Origin: DATAWK01 sp036267255
GTDB lineage: Bacteria > Acidobacteriota > Terriglobia > Terriglobales > Acidobacteriaceae
Length of the DNA: 64,000 bases
NCBI GenBank assembly: GCA_036267255.1
Contig: DATAWK010000036.1
Coordinates: 1 to 64,000 of the forward strand
Reading direction: 5' to 3'
Positions within the stretch are counted from its first letter, which is position 1, and each line of letters opens with the position of its first letter. The position numbers and the translations under genes were made by a program. This document shows positions 44,221 to 52,719 of this stretch, in pieces. A model generated the notes under the pieces. The model searched no databases. It was not told the origin of the DNA and worked only from the letters and a program-made list of their open reading frames with translations.

Positions 44221-45186
44221 ATGAGCTACTATCTCGGAATTGATGCTGGCGGAACCAAAACAACCTGCGTTCTTGCAGATGAGACGACCGTGCTGGCCAG
44301 GACAACGGCTGGCTCCATCAAAATAATGCGCGTCTCTGAGCAGGAAGCGGAGACCAACCTTACATTGCTGCTGAAAGAACTGACATCGCAATCCGGTGTG
44401 GGCATGGACTCGGTGGCATGCACTTGCATTGGGCTTGCAGGCATTACGGTTGCGCGTGTGGAGCAATGGACCCGCAGCGAGCTGCAGAGAAAGATCAGCG
44501 GAAAGATTTTGATTTGCGGCGATGAAGAGATCGCGCTCGATGGCGCATTTTCCGGTGAGCCTGGCGTGCTGGTCATGGCAGGAACAGGATCGAATGTTAT
44601 TGGCCGAAAGATGGACGGCAGCGTATTTCATATTGGCGGATGGGGCCCGGCGGTATCGGATGAAGGCTCTGGCCATTGGATTGGCCTCCAGGCGGTTCGC
44701 GCAGTGCTGCACGCATTCGATCGCGGAGACGTGACGCTGCTGCAGGCCGCTGTTTTGAAACAATGGCAGATCACGACCATCCCGGAGATGGTTGCTGTGG
44801 CAAACCAAGTGCCGGGGCCAGATTTTTCTCAACTGGCGCCGGTGGTTGTGGAGTGCGCGAACGAGGGCGATGCGATGGCGTGCGCAGTGCTGGAGGATGC
44901 AGGCAGAGATCTGGGACGATTTGTAACTCTGGCGCTCAAGAAAGTGCAGGATTCCGCTCCAACTCCAGAGGCACGGGTGCGATTGGCTTTTACCGGCAGC
45001 GTGCTGGGAAAGATTCCCCAGGTACGCCATGCCTTGGTGGCAACCGTACAACGTTCGCTGAGAAATATCGAAGTGCGCTCCGAGCCAGTAGACTCTGCGA
45101 TGGGAGCGCTCTGGCGAGCTCGCAATAGCAAGGAACTCTCGCTATACGCGGCCAGCAGCCCGCACCCGTCAGCGAGCTTTATTTAA
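44221..45186 (+). CDS. N-acetylglucosamine kinase-like protein (BadF/BcrA family)
   Basis: 321 residues with the ASKHA fold. The phosphate-1 loop is LGIDAGGTKTTCVLAD, followed by VMAGTGSNVIG (phosphate-2), then GGWGPAVSDEGSGHWIGLQAV. These match N-acetylglucosamine kinases rather than ROK kinases. With the neighbouring hexosaminidase and nagA it should make GlcNAc-6-phosphate. ATG 44221 has no SD sequence. It overlaps the convergent nagA by 18 bases. The sugar specificity is inferred from the neighbours. Confidence 0.88.
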   Translation: MSYYLGIDAGGTKTTCVLADETTVLARTTAGSIKIMRVSEQEAETNLTLLLKELTSQSGVGMDSVACTCIGLAGITVARVEQWTRSELQRKISGKILICGDEEIALDGAFSGEPGVLVMAGTGSNVIGRKMDGSVFHIGGWGPAVSDEGSGHWIGLQAVRAVLHAFDRGDVTLLQAAVLKQWQITTIPEMVAVANQVPGPDFSQLAPVVVECANEGDAMACAVLEDAGRDLGRFVTLALKKVQDSAPTPEARVRLAFTGSVLGKIPQVRHALVATVQRSLRNIEVRSEPVDSAMGALWRARNSKELSLYAASSPHPSASFI

Positions 45187-46347
45187 AATTTCCTGCTCGA
45201 CCAAAGCCCCACTCAGCAGTGTGGCCTGTACGGCGCCGCTGGCAGAAAGAACGGTGATGTCCGCCGGCATGCCCGGTTCCAGACTGCCAAGTTGTTTTTG
45301 AAGCCCGGCCATGGTGGCAGGATTCACGGTTGTGCACCGCAGACCCGTCTGCAAATCACATTCGGTAAAGGTCATGAAATTCTGCAGTGCTTTGTCCAGC
45401 GTGAGCACACTGCCCGCCAGCCTGCCGTTGGACAAGCACATTCCGTTGGCAACCGTGACATCCATGTAGCCGAGCCGATACGTGCCGTCCGGCATGCCCG
45501 TAGCGCTCATCGCATCCGTAACCAGAATGCTGCGAAGCGGTCCTTTTGCCTTGAAGAAGAGACGCACTACGATGGGATCGACGTGGATGGCATCGCAGAT
45601 AATCTCCGCATACAAATCCTGGTGATCCAGCACAACACCGAGCAGACCTGCATCGCGATGATCCAACGCACGCATCGCATTGAACGTATGCGTAGCACTG
45701 CTTGCACCGGCAGCAATGCCGGCAAAAGCGGCTTTCGTTCCAGCGTCACTGTGTCCCAGGCTGATGCGCACTCCCTTTTGCGTCGCATACTGGATCAGCT
45801 CAATGGCGTTGGGCAGTTCCGGTGCGATGGTCATCAGGGAGATGTGGCCGCCAGCGGCCTGATAGAAGCGATCGAATAGCTCAATCGAGGGCGTCAGCAA
45901 ATACTCCGGCGGGTGTACGCCGCGTTTTTCGCAGGAAAGAAACGGGCCTTCCAGATGAATGCCGCGCGGTTTGGCTCCGGGGTGATCGGTGCGTTCCAAT
46001 TGCCTGGCCAATCCATCCAGGGCACGCAGAATCTTTTCTTCCGGCGCTGTGACGGTGGTTGCGAAATAGGAGCCGACTCCATGCGAGGCCAGAAACATGC
46101 CGATGGTATCCATCGCATGCGTCGAGCCTTCCATGACATCGCTGCCGCCGCCGCCGTGCATATGGACATCAAAAAATGCAGGTGTCAGCGTGGCATCGTC
46201 ATACTTTAGATGCTGCGTTGCTGCGGGGATAGCTGCATGGTCTGCGGGTTGAATGCTGGCAATGTGACCGTCTTCGATAACGACAACAGGACGATGGACG
46301 CTCCTGCCAGGGGTGAGAATGCGGGCGGCTGTAATGACGGTGCGCAA
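45169..46347 (-). CDS. nagA: N-acetylglucosamine-6-phosphate deacetylase
   Basis: 392 residues. Metal-site motifs are DVHMHGGGGSD, the glutamate in GIHLEGPFLSCEKRGVHP, GHSDAG, and THTFNAMRALDHR. The catalytic aspartate is in LVTDAMSATGMPDG. It removes acetate from GlcNAc-6-P. The enzyme acts after the kinase at 44221. The start is TTG 46347, with GAGAG about eight bases upstream. The 3' end overlaps the kinase gene by 18 bases. NagB and an importer are not in the window. Confidence 0.95.
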   Translation of the reverse strand: MRTVITAARILTPGRSVHRPVVVIEDGHIASIQPADHAAIPAATQHLKYDDATLTPAFFDVHMHGGGGSDVMEGSTHAMDTIGMFLASHGVGSYFATTVTAPEEKILRALDGLARQLERTDHPGAKPRGIHLEGPFLSCEKRGVHPPEYLLTPSIELFDRFYQAAGGHISLMTIAPELPNAIELIQYATQKGVRISLGHSDAGTKAAFAGIAAGASSATHTFNAMRALDHRDAGLLGVVLDHQDLYAEIICDAIHVDPIVVRLFFKAKGPLRSILVTDAMSATGMPDGTYRLGYMDVTVANGMCLSNGRLAGSVLTLDKALQNFMTFTECDLQTGLRCTTVNPATMAGLQKQLGSLEPGMPADITVLSASGAVQATLLSGALVEQEILNKAR

Positions 46348-46511
46348 GGTTTCTCTCTACATTCCTGTTGGATGGGCAAAGCTAAAATTGATGCATAAAA
46401 TCTTTAATACTTACAATCCATCGACCAGTTCAAGGGAGTAGCAATGGTTCCATATGGGGAATTCACGGTAATCGATAAAGTAATGCAAGCTGTCGTGCAA
46501 AGCCAGCGGCA

Positions 46512-46543
46512 ATGCCTGTATAGTTATATGCCTGTATATACAT
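46512..46543. repeat. 16-bp direct repeat in the nagA promoter region
   Basis: ATGCCTGTATA begins at 46512 and again at 46528. The second copy extends into the perfect palindrome TGTATATACA (46533-46542), which may be an operator. Confidence 0.65.
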
Positions 46544-46552
46544 TACACGCAA
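46523..46552 (-). promoter_or_regulatory. Proposed nagA promoter
   Basis: On the minus strand TTGCGT (46552-46547) and TATAAC (46528-46523) are 18 bases apart. The palindrome TGTATATACA lies inside the spacer, so a repressor bound there would block transcription. Confidence 0.45.
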
Positions 46553-46722
46553 TTGAACCTTTTTAATGTATTCAGGTAGGCACTGGGGCAGGCTTCACTG
46601 GCTTTCTCCACAGAAATAGAGCGAATCGTAACCTGAGCAAAGAGAAATATGCAGATTGGCATGGCCCCCAGCCGCAGAAAGGGCCGGAGCTCAACTCCAG
46701 CCTTTGTGCGACGGACCTTCGG

Positions 46723-46763
46723 GCATCCATAGATCCATCATCTATCGGTACATCTATGGATGC
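46723..46763. repeat. 12-bp inverted repeat spanning the M14 peptidase stop codon
   Basis: GCATCCATAGAT at 46723-46734 pairs exactly with ATCTATGGATGC at 46752-46763, loop 17 bases. The stop of the gene at 46754 lies in the right arm. There is no T-run. Confidence 0.6.
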
Positions 46764-49700
46764 AAATTGCCTGCGTCTGTTGCGGGCATCGGAGCCAGGT
46801 TGTTCCAGTTCAGAATGGCATTGAATACAAGAGGATAGCTCCCGATCGTCTCTCCACGATAGACGGGATTGTTGGCGAACAGCAATACGTTTCCAGTTCC
46901 GAGATGGGCATCCACCACCGTCGCATGCTCGGCAAGATCTTTGCCATGCGCCAATAATCCGGAGATCAACAGATTGTCTTTGTCCGCGTACCGCAGAATC
47001 ACTTGCGGCCGCTCTGCCTGCGGAATGACATCCGGATTATTTCGCATCTGCTCCTCATTCAATGGAACAGGTTGCCAGGGCCTCACGGTTGGAAGCGGCG
47101 GCGGCTTCGCGAAGGCGCGTCCCTCGGGAATGTCCTCATCGTCAGGTCCACCGCGGCCCGTGGGACGCTGATAACTCTCCGCCGTCACCAGATCCTGGCC
47201 CCCTGATACAAGATTGCTGACCTGAAAGGACATTCCATCCGCGCTATAAACGGGCAACGTATCGGCGTAACCATAGGCGACAGGATCGTTCGGTTGCATG
47301 ACGATGGTTTTCAAAACGCTTCCGACTACCTTCACATCTCCTTTTTTTGTGACAGAAACTCCGGGAGCCAGGCCTTCCTGAATTGCGAACGCTGCGGTGT
47401 CTTCCGATGTGATCAACAATCCGCCATTCTGCACAAATTGTTTCAGGTGTTCGACTCCGGAAAATCCCAACCCGGGTCGCGTATCGGGCGTGGAGTCAAT
47501 CTTTCCTATGTTCGGCGTCAATGCCGTCGTTTGCCATGGCAGCGGATTTCCCCACATCGGCAGTCCGTTGACGATCCGCCGCGCGCTGACGGGGCCATCG
47601 ATAGGAGCAAACAGGATGACGTCATACTTGCTGCGCAGGTCCTCTTCCTTCGCCACAGTTTGCGTGTTGATATAGGCATACGGCACCTGCAGATTGTCGA
47701 GTGCCTCGCGCCACCAGCCCCCGGTCTGCGTGTCCAGCCAGGTGTGCATCACCGCGATCCGCGGAGTTCTCATGGCGTGCACATGCACCTGCGGCATCGC
47801 TGCCAGGCTATAAGCCTGCAGGTTCAAATTCTTGAGCGCTTGCTGCAATTGTTCCGCACTTACTTTCTGCAGTAAGAACGATCCCGCATGGAAGCTCTTT
47901 CCATCCGCAGTGAACGCAGCATCGGCAGCGGACATGTCCGCATCCTTCAGTGCAAAACGCAAAGTGATGAGAGAGGACTGCCCCGAATTGTCGATGACAT
48001 ACACAGGGCCGGAACCTTCCACCGTGCCTGCATCGGCGATCGGCTGGTCGAGCCGCTGCATGTCGGCTTTGAGAATGCTTGGGTCTGTCACGCGCACAAC
48101 TTTGACGTTGAACAAGTCTCCGAAGGTCCAGGCAGTGTCATCGTACGGATGTTTCTGTGGATCGTCCGGAGACCAATACTGCCGGTCGAGCAAGGTGTCA
48201 GCGATCCGGGAATACGGCTGATCCATACGAATGACATAGCTCCCGGTGGGAAAGGTGCGAGACGTGGTCTGAGATGCATCCGTTGGGGATGCATCCTTAT
48301 CATCCTTGCCTTGGGCGCCGGCATCTTTCCGGGATGTTGCCTTCGCAACTGCTACCGTCACGGTCAACGGAGCTGTCGTCTTGCTGATCTCCACATGCTG
48401 CAGTTCGAGAATGTGTAAGAGCCGCGCCTGCCGATCGGCTTCGAGTGCATTTGCCGGCAGCACATAGGCCGCGGGGCCTGCATTCTCAGGTTTTTCAATC
48501 GACCGCTTACTTTTCAGATAGTAGTTATGCAAAAACAACTTATTGTTCTGGGCAAAGTAACTCAATGTCGATAGAAGCGCCGTTTCTTCGTAGTTATTGT
48601 TATCGCGCTGTGACCATAACACCTTCGGCAGTGGCGGATTGGGCCTGTACCAGGTGCGCGCATAGTCGTCGGGATCCAGAATACGCTCCTCTGTATCGGC
48701 CCCATCGTTGCCAAAGGTTTCATAGAGCCGGCTGATGCCGTTATGCATCGTAGCCATAAACATCAGATATCCCGGGCTCCAGGTATCAAATTCCCCATGC
48801 GTAAAAACACCGGGCATGCCGAATTTCGTCATCTGTCCGACGTTGTTCCAGCCCAGCATGGCCCATTCCGTGCTTAGCATGGGGTCAACCCATGCGTTGT
48901 AGGGTCCATCTCCCACCGTATTGTCGTAGAGGAATGGCACGGACTCATGCAGATCGTGCAATACCTGCGCATGCCAGCCTAGATAGGTATTCAAAACATT
49001 GCGGCTCAGGTCGAGCGTCAAGGCCATGGCGTCGCGATTGTTGTCGTGGGCAACATAGTGTCCCCAATACATCAATTGCGGCCAGTTTTCTCCGGGATGC
49101 GCCAGGTGCCATTTATAGATATCGACCATGCGGTCGCGGCCATCGACTTCCACAACCGGCGTGATAAGCGTAATGACGTGGGAACGAATGTTTTGAATAT
49201 ACGGAGCATCATCGACGGCTAATCGATACGCCAGTTCCATCAGGGCGGTCGGTGCTCCTGTCTCCGTTGAGTGGATGGTTCCGGTGATGTAATAGACCGG
49301 CGTCGACTCAGCAACCAGCTTGTCCGCAGTCGCATCGTTCATGCCAATCGTCCGCGGATCGGCCAGCTGGGCCAGGCGCGCATCGTTCGCTTTCAGGTTG
49401 GCCAGAAGAGATTCGTCGGCGATGGCAACGGCAATCATCTCTCGACCTTCTTCGGTATGGCCAATCGTAAATACTTTGACACGTGGGCTGGCAGCGGCCA
49501 GCATGCGGAAATATTTGTAGACGTCCTCGGCATAGGGCAGCATATCGGGTGCGCCGGAGACATCTCCCAGCACCTTGGCCGGAGTAGGCACGGTATTCGA
49601 TGCCGGCAGATAGTCCGTCAATGGAGAATTAAAGTAAGGCTCGGTCGTATATTTCGCGATGTGCGCCGTGTACGTCGCATCCACGGGCTGTTTTGCATCG

Positions 49701-49816
49701 CGCGCCCAGGCATTTTGCGCATGCGCCGGAGATCCGCTCAACAGTAAGGAACAGGCAACGATTCCACAGAGGAAAAGCAGCGCTTTTACGCGCAAACGAT
49801 AGACGTCGTGCCTCAT
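46754..49816 (-). CDS. Large secreted M14-type zinc carboxypeptidase
   Basis: 1020 residues. The signal peptide is LLFLCGIVACSLLLSGSPAHA. The peptidase domain (about 40-440) shows the metal motif H-S-T-E in TGTIHSTETGAP, and the later ligand His in VLHDLHESVPFLYD. Residues from about 560 to 1020 include an alpha/beta segment (QTGGWWREALDNLQVPYAYI) and GLLITSEDTAAFAIQEGL, as in relatives with a glutamine amidotransferase-like tail. It is predicted to cut peptides or amides in the periplasm. GGGGG precedes ATG 49816. It is on the minus strand, divergent from the GH28 gene. Confidence 0.88.
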   Translation of the reverse strand: MRHDVYRLRVKALLFLCGIVACSLLLSGSPAHAQNAWARDAKQPVDATYTAHIAKYTTEPYFNSPLTDYLPASNTVPTPAKVLGDVSGAPDMLPYAEDVYKYFRMLAAASPRVKVFTIGHTEEGREMIAVAIADESLLANLKANDARLAQLADPRTIGMNDATADKLVAESTPVYYITGTIHSTETGAPTALMELAYRLAVDDAPYIQNIRSHVITLITPVVEVDGRDRMVDIYKWHLAHPGENWPQLMYWGHYVAHDNNRDAMALTLDLSRNVLNTYLGWHAQVLHDLHESVPFLYDNTVGDGPYNAWVDPMLSTEWAMLGWNNVGQMTKFGMPGVFTHGEFDTWSPGYLMFMATMHNGISRLYETFGNDGADTEERILDPDDYARTWYRPNPPLPKVLWSQRDNNNYEETALLSTLSYFAQNNKLFLHNYYLKSKRSIEKPENAGPAAYVLPANALEADRQARLLHILELQHVEISKTTAPLTVTVAVAKATSRKDAGAQGKDDKDASPTDASQTTSRTFPTGSYVIRMDQPYSRIADTLLDRQYWSPDDPQKHPYDDTAWTFGDLFNVKVVRVTDPSILKADMQRLDQPIADAGTVEGSGPVYVIDNSGQSSLITLRFALKDADMSAADAAFTADGKSFHAGSFLLQKVSAEQLQQALKNLNLQAYSLAAMPQVHVHAMRTPRIAVMHTWLDTQTGGWWREALDNLQVPYAYINTQTVAKEEDLRSKYDVILFAPIDGPVSARRIVNGLPMWGNPLPWQTTALTPNIGKIDSTPDTRPGLGFSGVEHLKQFVQNGGLLITSEDTAAFAIQEGLAPGVSVTKKGDVKVVGSVLKTIVMQPNDPVAYGYADTLPVYSADGMSFQVSNLVSGGQDLVTAESYQRPTGRGGPDDEDIPEGRAFAKPPPLPTVRPWQPVPLNEEQMRNNPDVIPQAERPQVILRYADKDNLLISGLLAHGKDLAEHATVVDAHLGTGNVLLFANNPVYRGETIGSYPLVFNAILNWNNLAPMPATDAGNLHP

Positions 49817-50092
49817 TCCAATCGACCCCCAAAAGATGTTGTTAAGTTTTCGGATATTCGCTGGCTGTTGTTGCCGGGAAGATTTGATTCTGGTTGATAA
49901 GAATATCAGAAGAAATTTTCTGGCTTCCGGAGATACGGATGGCTTGAGGCGAGCCGACCCGACCGAAACGGCTGCACGGAAAAACCGCAACCTTGCGTGC
50001 ACCCGAAATCATTTATGATGGCTGCGTTTGCCAACCTGCGAAGCTGTATTCATATTGCCTGCAGAAACGCTAAAGACTCTGGAGAATATTCC

Positions 50093-51694
50093 ATGCGGAT
50101 GGAAGATGTTGCACGAAGAGAATTTCTGAAACTTGCTGGATTTGGCATTGCAGGATCTGCGGTAGGAACATCACCGCAACATGGGGTCGCTACCGCAATG
50201 GCGGGCAGTTTCAATGTCCGATCGTACGGGGCAACCGGCGATGGCGCAACGCTGGACACCGCATCGGTGAACAAAGCCATCGAGACCGCAGCAACCGCTG
50301 GAGGTGGAACCGTATATTTTCCAGCTGGAAACTATCTTTGCTACTCCATTCATCTCAAAAGCCACGTCACGCTCTATCTGGATCAGGGAGCGACCATCCT
50401 CGCGGCGGACTCACCGGAGGAAGGCAGTAGCAGCATCGGCGATCGATATGATCTTGCCGAATCCAATGCGCCGTGGGAAAGCTATCAGGACTATGGGCAC
50501 AACCACTGGCATAACAGCCTTCTCTGGGGCGAGGGTCTGACCAACGTATCGATTCAAGGATCGGGACTGATCTGGGGGCGCGGACTCAGCAAAGGCTGGG
50601 GGCCCGGGCCAAAAGCGGAAGGCCCCGGCGTCGGCAACAAGTCCATCGCGCTCAAGAACTGCCGCAATGTTTTGCTGCGCGACTTTTCGATTTTGAAAGG
50701 CGGCCACTTTGGCATCCTCGCCACGGGCGTGGATAACCTGACCATCGACAACCTGATCATCGACACCGATCGCGACGGCATGGACATTGACTGTTGCCGC
50801 AACGTACGCGTTTCCAATTGCACGGTGAACTCGCCCTGGGACGATGGCATTTGTCCGAAAAGTTCGTATGCACTGGGCTATGCTCGCGCAACCGAGATGG
50901 TCACCATAACCAATTGCTTTGTAACTGGGACCTACCAGTTGGGAACTTTGCTGGATGGAAGCTTTAAGAAATTCGGTCCGGACGATCACGCTTACCGCAC
51001 CGGGCGCATCAAGCTGGGAACCGAGTCGAATGGCGGCTTCAAGAACATCACGATCTCCAATTGCGTCTTTGAAGGCTGTCAGGGCCTGGCTCTGGAAACA
51101 GAGGATGGCGCCTTGCTGGAAGATGTCAGCATTACCAACATCACCATGCGAGACATTTCGAGCGCACCCATATTTTTTCGGCTCGGCAGCAGAATGCGTG
51201 GGCCAAAAGGAGTGCCGGTTGGGCAGCTACGACGAATCATTCTGAATAATATTGTCTGCTCCAATGCATATTCCAAATTCGGCTCGATTCTCAGCGGCAT
51301 TCCCGGACACTGCATTGAAGACGTTCAGATGAGTAACATCTACATTCAGCACCAGGGCGGAGGAACTGTCGAACAAGCGGCCATCCAGCCGCCGGAACTG
51401 GAAAGCGGCTACCCGGACCCAAAGATGTTTGGCCCCATCCCGGCGCAGGGATTCTACCTGCGACACATACGCAACCTCGACATGAGTCACATTGAAATTG
51501 CAGCGATGCAGCCCGACCATCGCCCTGCATTTGTGCTCGACGACGTACAAGGAGCCGACTTTCTTCGCATTCGCACCCAACAGCTACCGGGCAGTCCAGT
51601 GTTTGATTTGCATAACGTCAAAGATGTTCATGTCGATCTAAGTCGAGGCGTGACGGATACGAACATCGACGAAGCCAGCCACAGAACCTTATGA
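50093..51694 (+). CDS. GH28 pectinase/polygalacturonase-like enzyme with Tat-type signal
   Basis: 533 residues. RREFLKLAGFGIAGSAVG near residues 8-25 is a twin-arginine signal. The rest is a right-handed beta-helix: FNVRSYGATGDGATLDTASVNKAIE at the start, then repeated strand turns. Family motifs are D-T-D-R-D-G-M-D, W-D-D-G-I-C, and R-I-K-L-G. These correspond to the NTD, DD and RIK motifs of polygalacturonases; the GHG His motif is less clear. It should act on galacturonan or a related plant polymer. GGAG precedes ATG 50093. It is probably a single gene. Confidence 0.9.
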   Translation: MRMEDVARREFLKLAGFGIAGSAVGTSPQHGVATAMAGSFNVRSYGATGDGATLDTASVNKAIETAATAGGGTVYFPAGNYLCYSIHLKSHVTLYLDQGATILAADSPEEGSSSIGDRYDLAESNAPWESYQDYGHNHWHNSLLWGEGLTNVSIQGSGLIWGRGLSKGWGPGPKAEGPGVGNKSIALKNCRNVLLRDFSILKGGHFGILATGVDNLTIDNLIIDTDRDGMDIDCCRNVRVSNCTVNSPWDDGICPKSSYALGYARATEMVTITNCFVTGTYQLGTLLDGSFKKFGPDDHAYRTGRIKLGTESNGGFKNITISNCVFEGCQGLALETEDGALLEDVSITNITMRDISSAPIFFRLGSRMRGPKGVPVGQLRRIILNNIVCSNAYSKFGSILSGIPGHCIEDVQMSNIYIQHQGGGTVEQAAIQPPELESGYPDPKMFGPIPAQGFYLRHIRNLDMSHIEIAAMQPDHRPAFVLDDVQGADFLRIRTQQLPGSPVFDLHNVKDVHVDLSRGVTDTNIDEASHRTL

Positions 51695-51881
51695 ACCAAG
51701 GCGATATTGTCCTCCTTCGTATTGCGGTATCGCTTCTATCCGCCACCGGATATGGCGCCGGTTCCCGGCATGCTAAATAACTGTTGTAGGGCCTATTGCT
51801 GGGATGCTAGTCTACGCGCCAGTAAACGTCGCAGTCCGACGGTTGTAGAAAAGCTGGCATACGGTTGTAAGGAGAATCGAT

Positions 51882-52520
51882 ATGAAATTACTCAAATCCA
51901 GGTTTATGGCTATCGCCATCTTAGCCGCACTGGTGATGGCAGCCCCAATCGTCGCATCTGCAAGCAGCCAGGCAGATCAGAGCTCCACAACAGCCACCAC
52001 AACCAAAACCAAGAAGAAGTCAAAAAAAGCAAAAGCCGACGCCGATAGCACGACAGCCTCCACCACAAAGAAGGCCAAGACCGAAAAGGCCTCTTCCGAA
52101 GCCAAGACCGAATCCACGGCAAAGAAGAGTAAGGCAAAAACAGAAAAGGCCGCTGCCGATACTACGACAGCCGCAAAGACCACAAAACGGTCTTCAAAGA
52201 AAGCTGCAAAAGAAACTGCCGCCAGCACTACCAGCAGTCCTTCTACTACAAGCACGCCAGTAGCGAAACCGTCGGCAGCGACCGAGTCAGCGTCGACAAG
52301 TAAGCCAACAAGTTCCCGCGCTGAGACGGCAAAAAGCAGGCCTGCCGAGGCGGCTTCCACCACCGCGCAAAAACCGCCTGCACCTGGAATGGTCTGGGTG
52401 AATACGTCGAGCGGCATCTACCATACCAGTGGGAAATATTACGGAAATACAAAGCAGGGCAAGTGGATGACAGAGGCCGACGCAACGAAAGCCGGTTATA
52501 AAAAAGCGGCCAGAGAGTAA
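51882..52520 (+). CDS. Secreted Lys/Ser/Thr/Ala-rich protein with short C-terminal domain
   Basis: 212 residues. The signal peptide is MAIAILAALVMAAPIVASA. About 130 residues of K-T/S/A repeats follow (KKSKKAKADADS, KKAAKETAAST). They are very basic and probably disordered. The last 45 residues form a conserved module: P-G-M-V-W-V-N-T-S-S-G-I-Y-H-T-S-G-K-Y-Y-G and G-K-W-M-T-E-A-D-A. The module occurs in many secreted proteins and may hold a metal through its His residue. AAGGAG is seven bases upstream of ATG 51882. A terminator follows 40 bases after the stop. Confidence 0.75.
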   Translation: MKLLKSRFMAIAILAALVMAAPIVASASSQADQSSTTATTTKTKKKSKKAKADADSTTASTTKKAKTEKASSEAKTESTAKKSKAKTEKAAADTTTAAKTTKRSSKKAAKETAASTTSSPSTTSTPVAKPSAATESASTSKPTSSRAETAKSRPAEAASTTAQKPPAPGMVWVNTSSGIYHTSGKYYGNTKQGKWMTEADATKAGYKKAARE

Positions 52521-52559
52521 TTTCTGCGTAGCTTTCTATTTCGGCCGATGGGCTGAATT

Positions 52560-52597
52560 CGGCGGATGGGCTGAACCTCATCCGCCGTTTTATTTTT
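52560..52597 (+). terminator. Terminator after the Lys-rich secreted protein
   Basis: CGGCGGATG (52560-52568) pairs with CATCCGCCG (52579-52587) and is followed by TTTTATTTTT. Confidence 0.88.
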
Positions 52598-52719
52598 GCG
52601 GAAGTTTTCCTGCGGACATACGGCTTCGACGGATCGTTGAAGGCGCTGACTCACTGCCGAACCTGCTGTGGTAGCATCGCGATCATACCCCCCTACGAAC
52701 TGTTTTACGTTCCAACAAT

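Larger units (their letters stand above)
46348..46753. other. 406-base intergenic region upstream of nagA
   Basis: It holds the proposed nagA promoter (46523-46552), a 16-bp direct repeat (46512-46543) with palindrome TGTATATACA, and the 12-bp inverted repeat at 46723-46763. No coding frame with a start and SD sequence is convincing. Confidence 0.5.
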
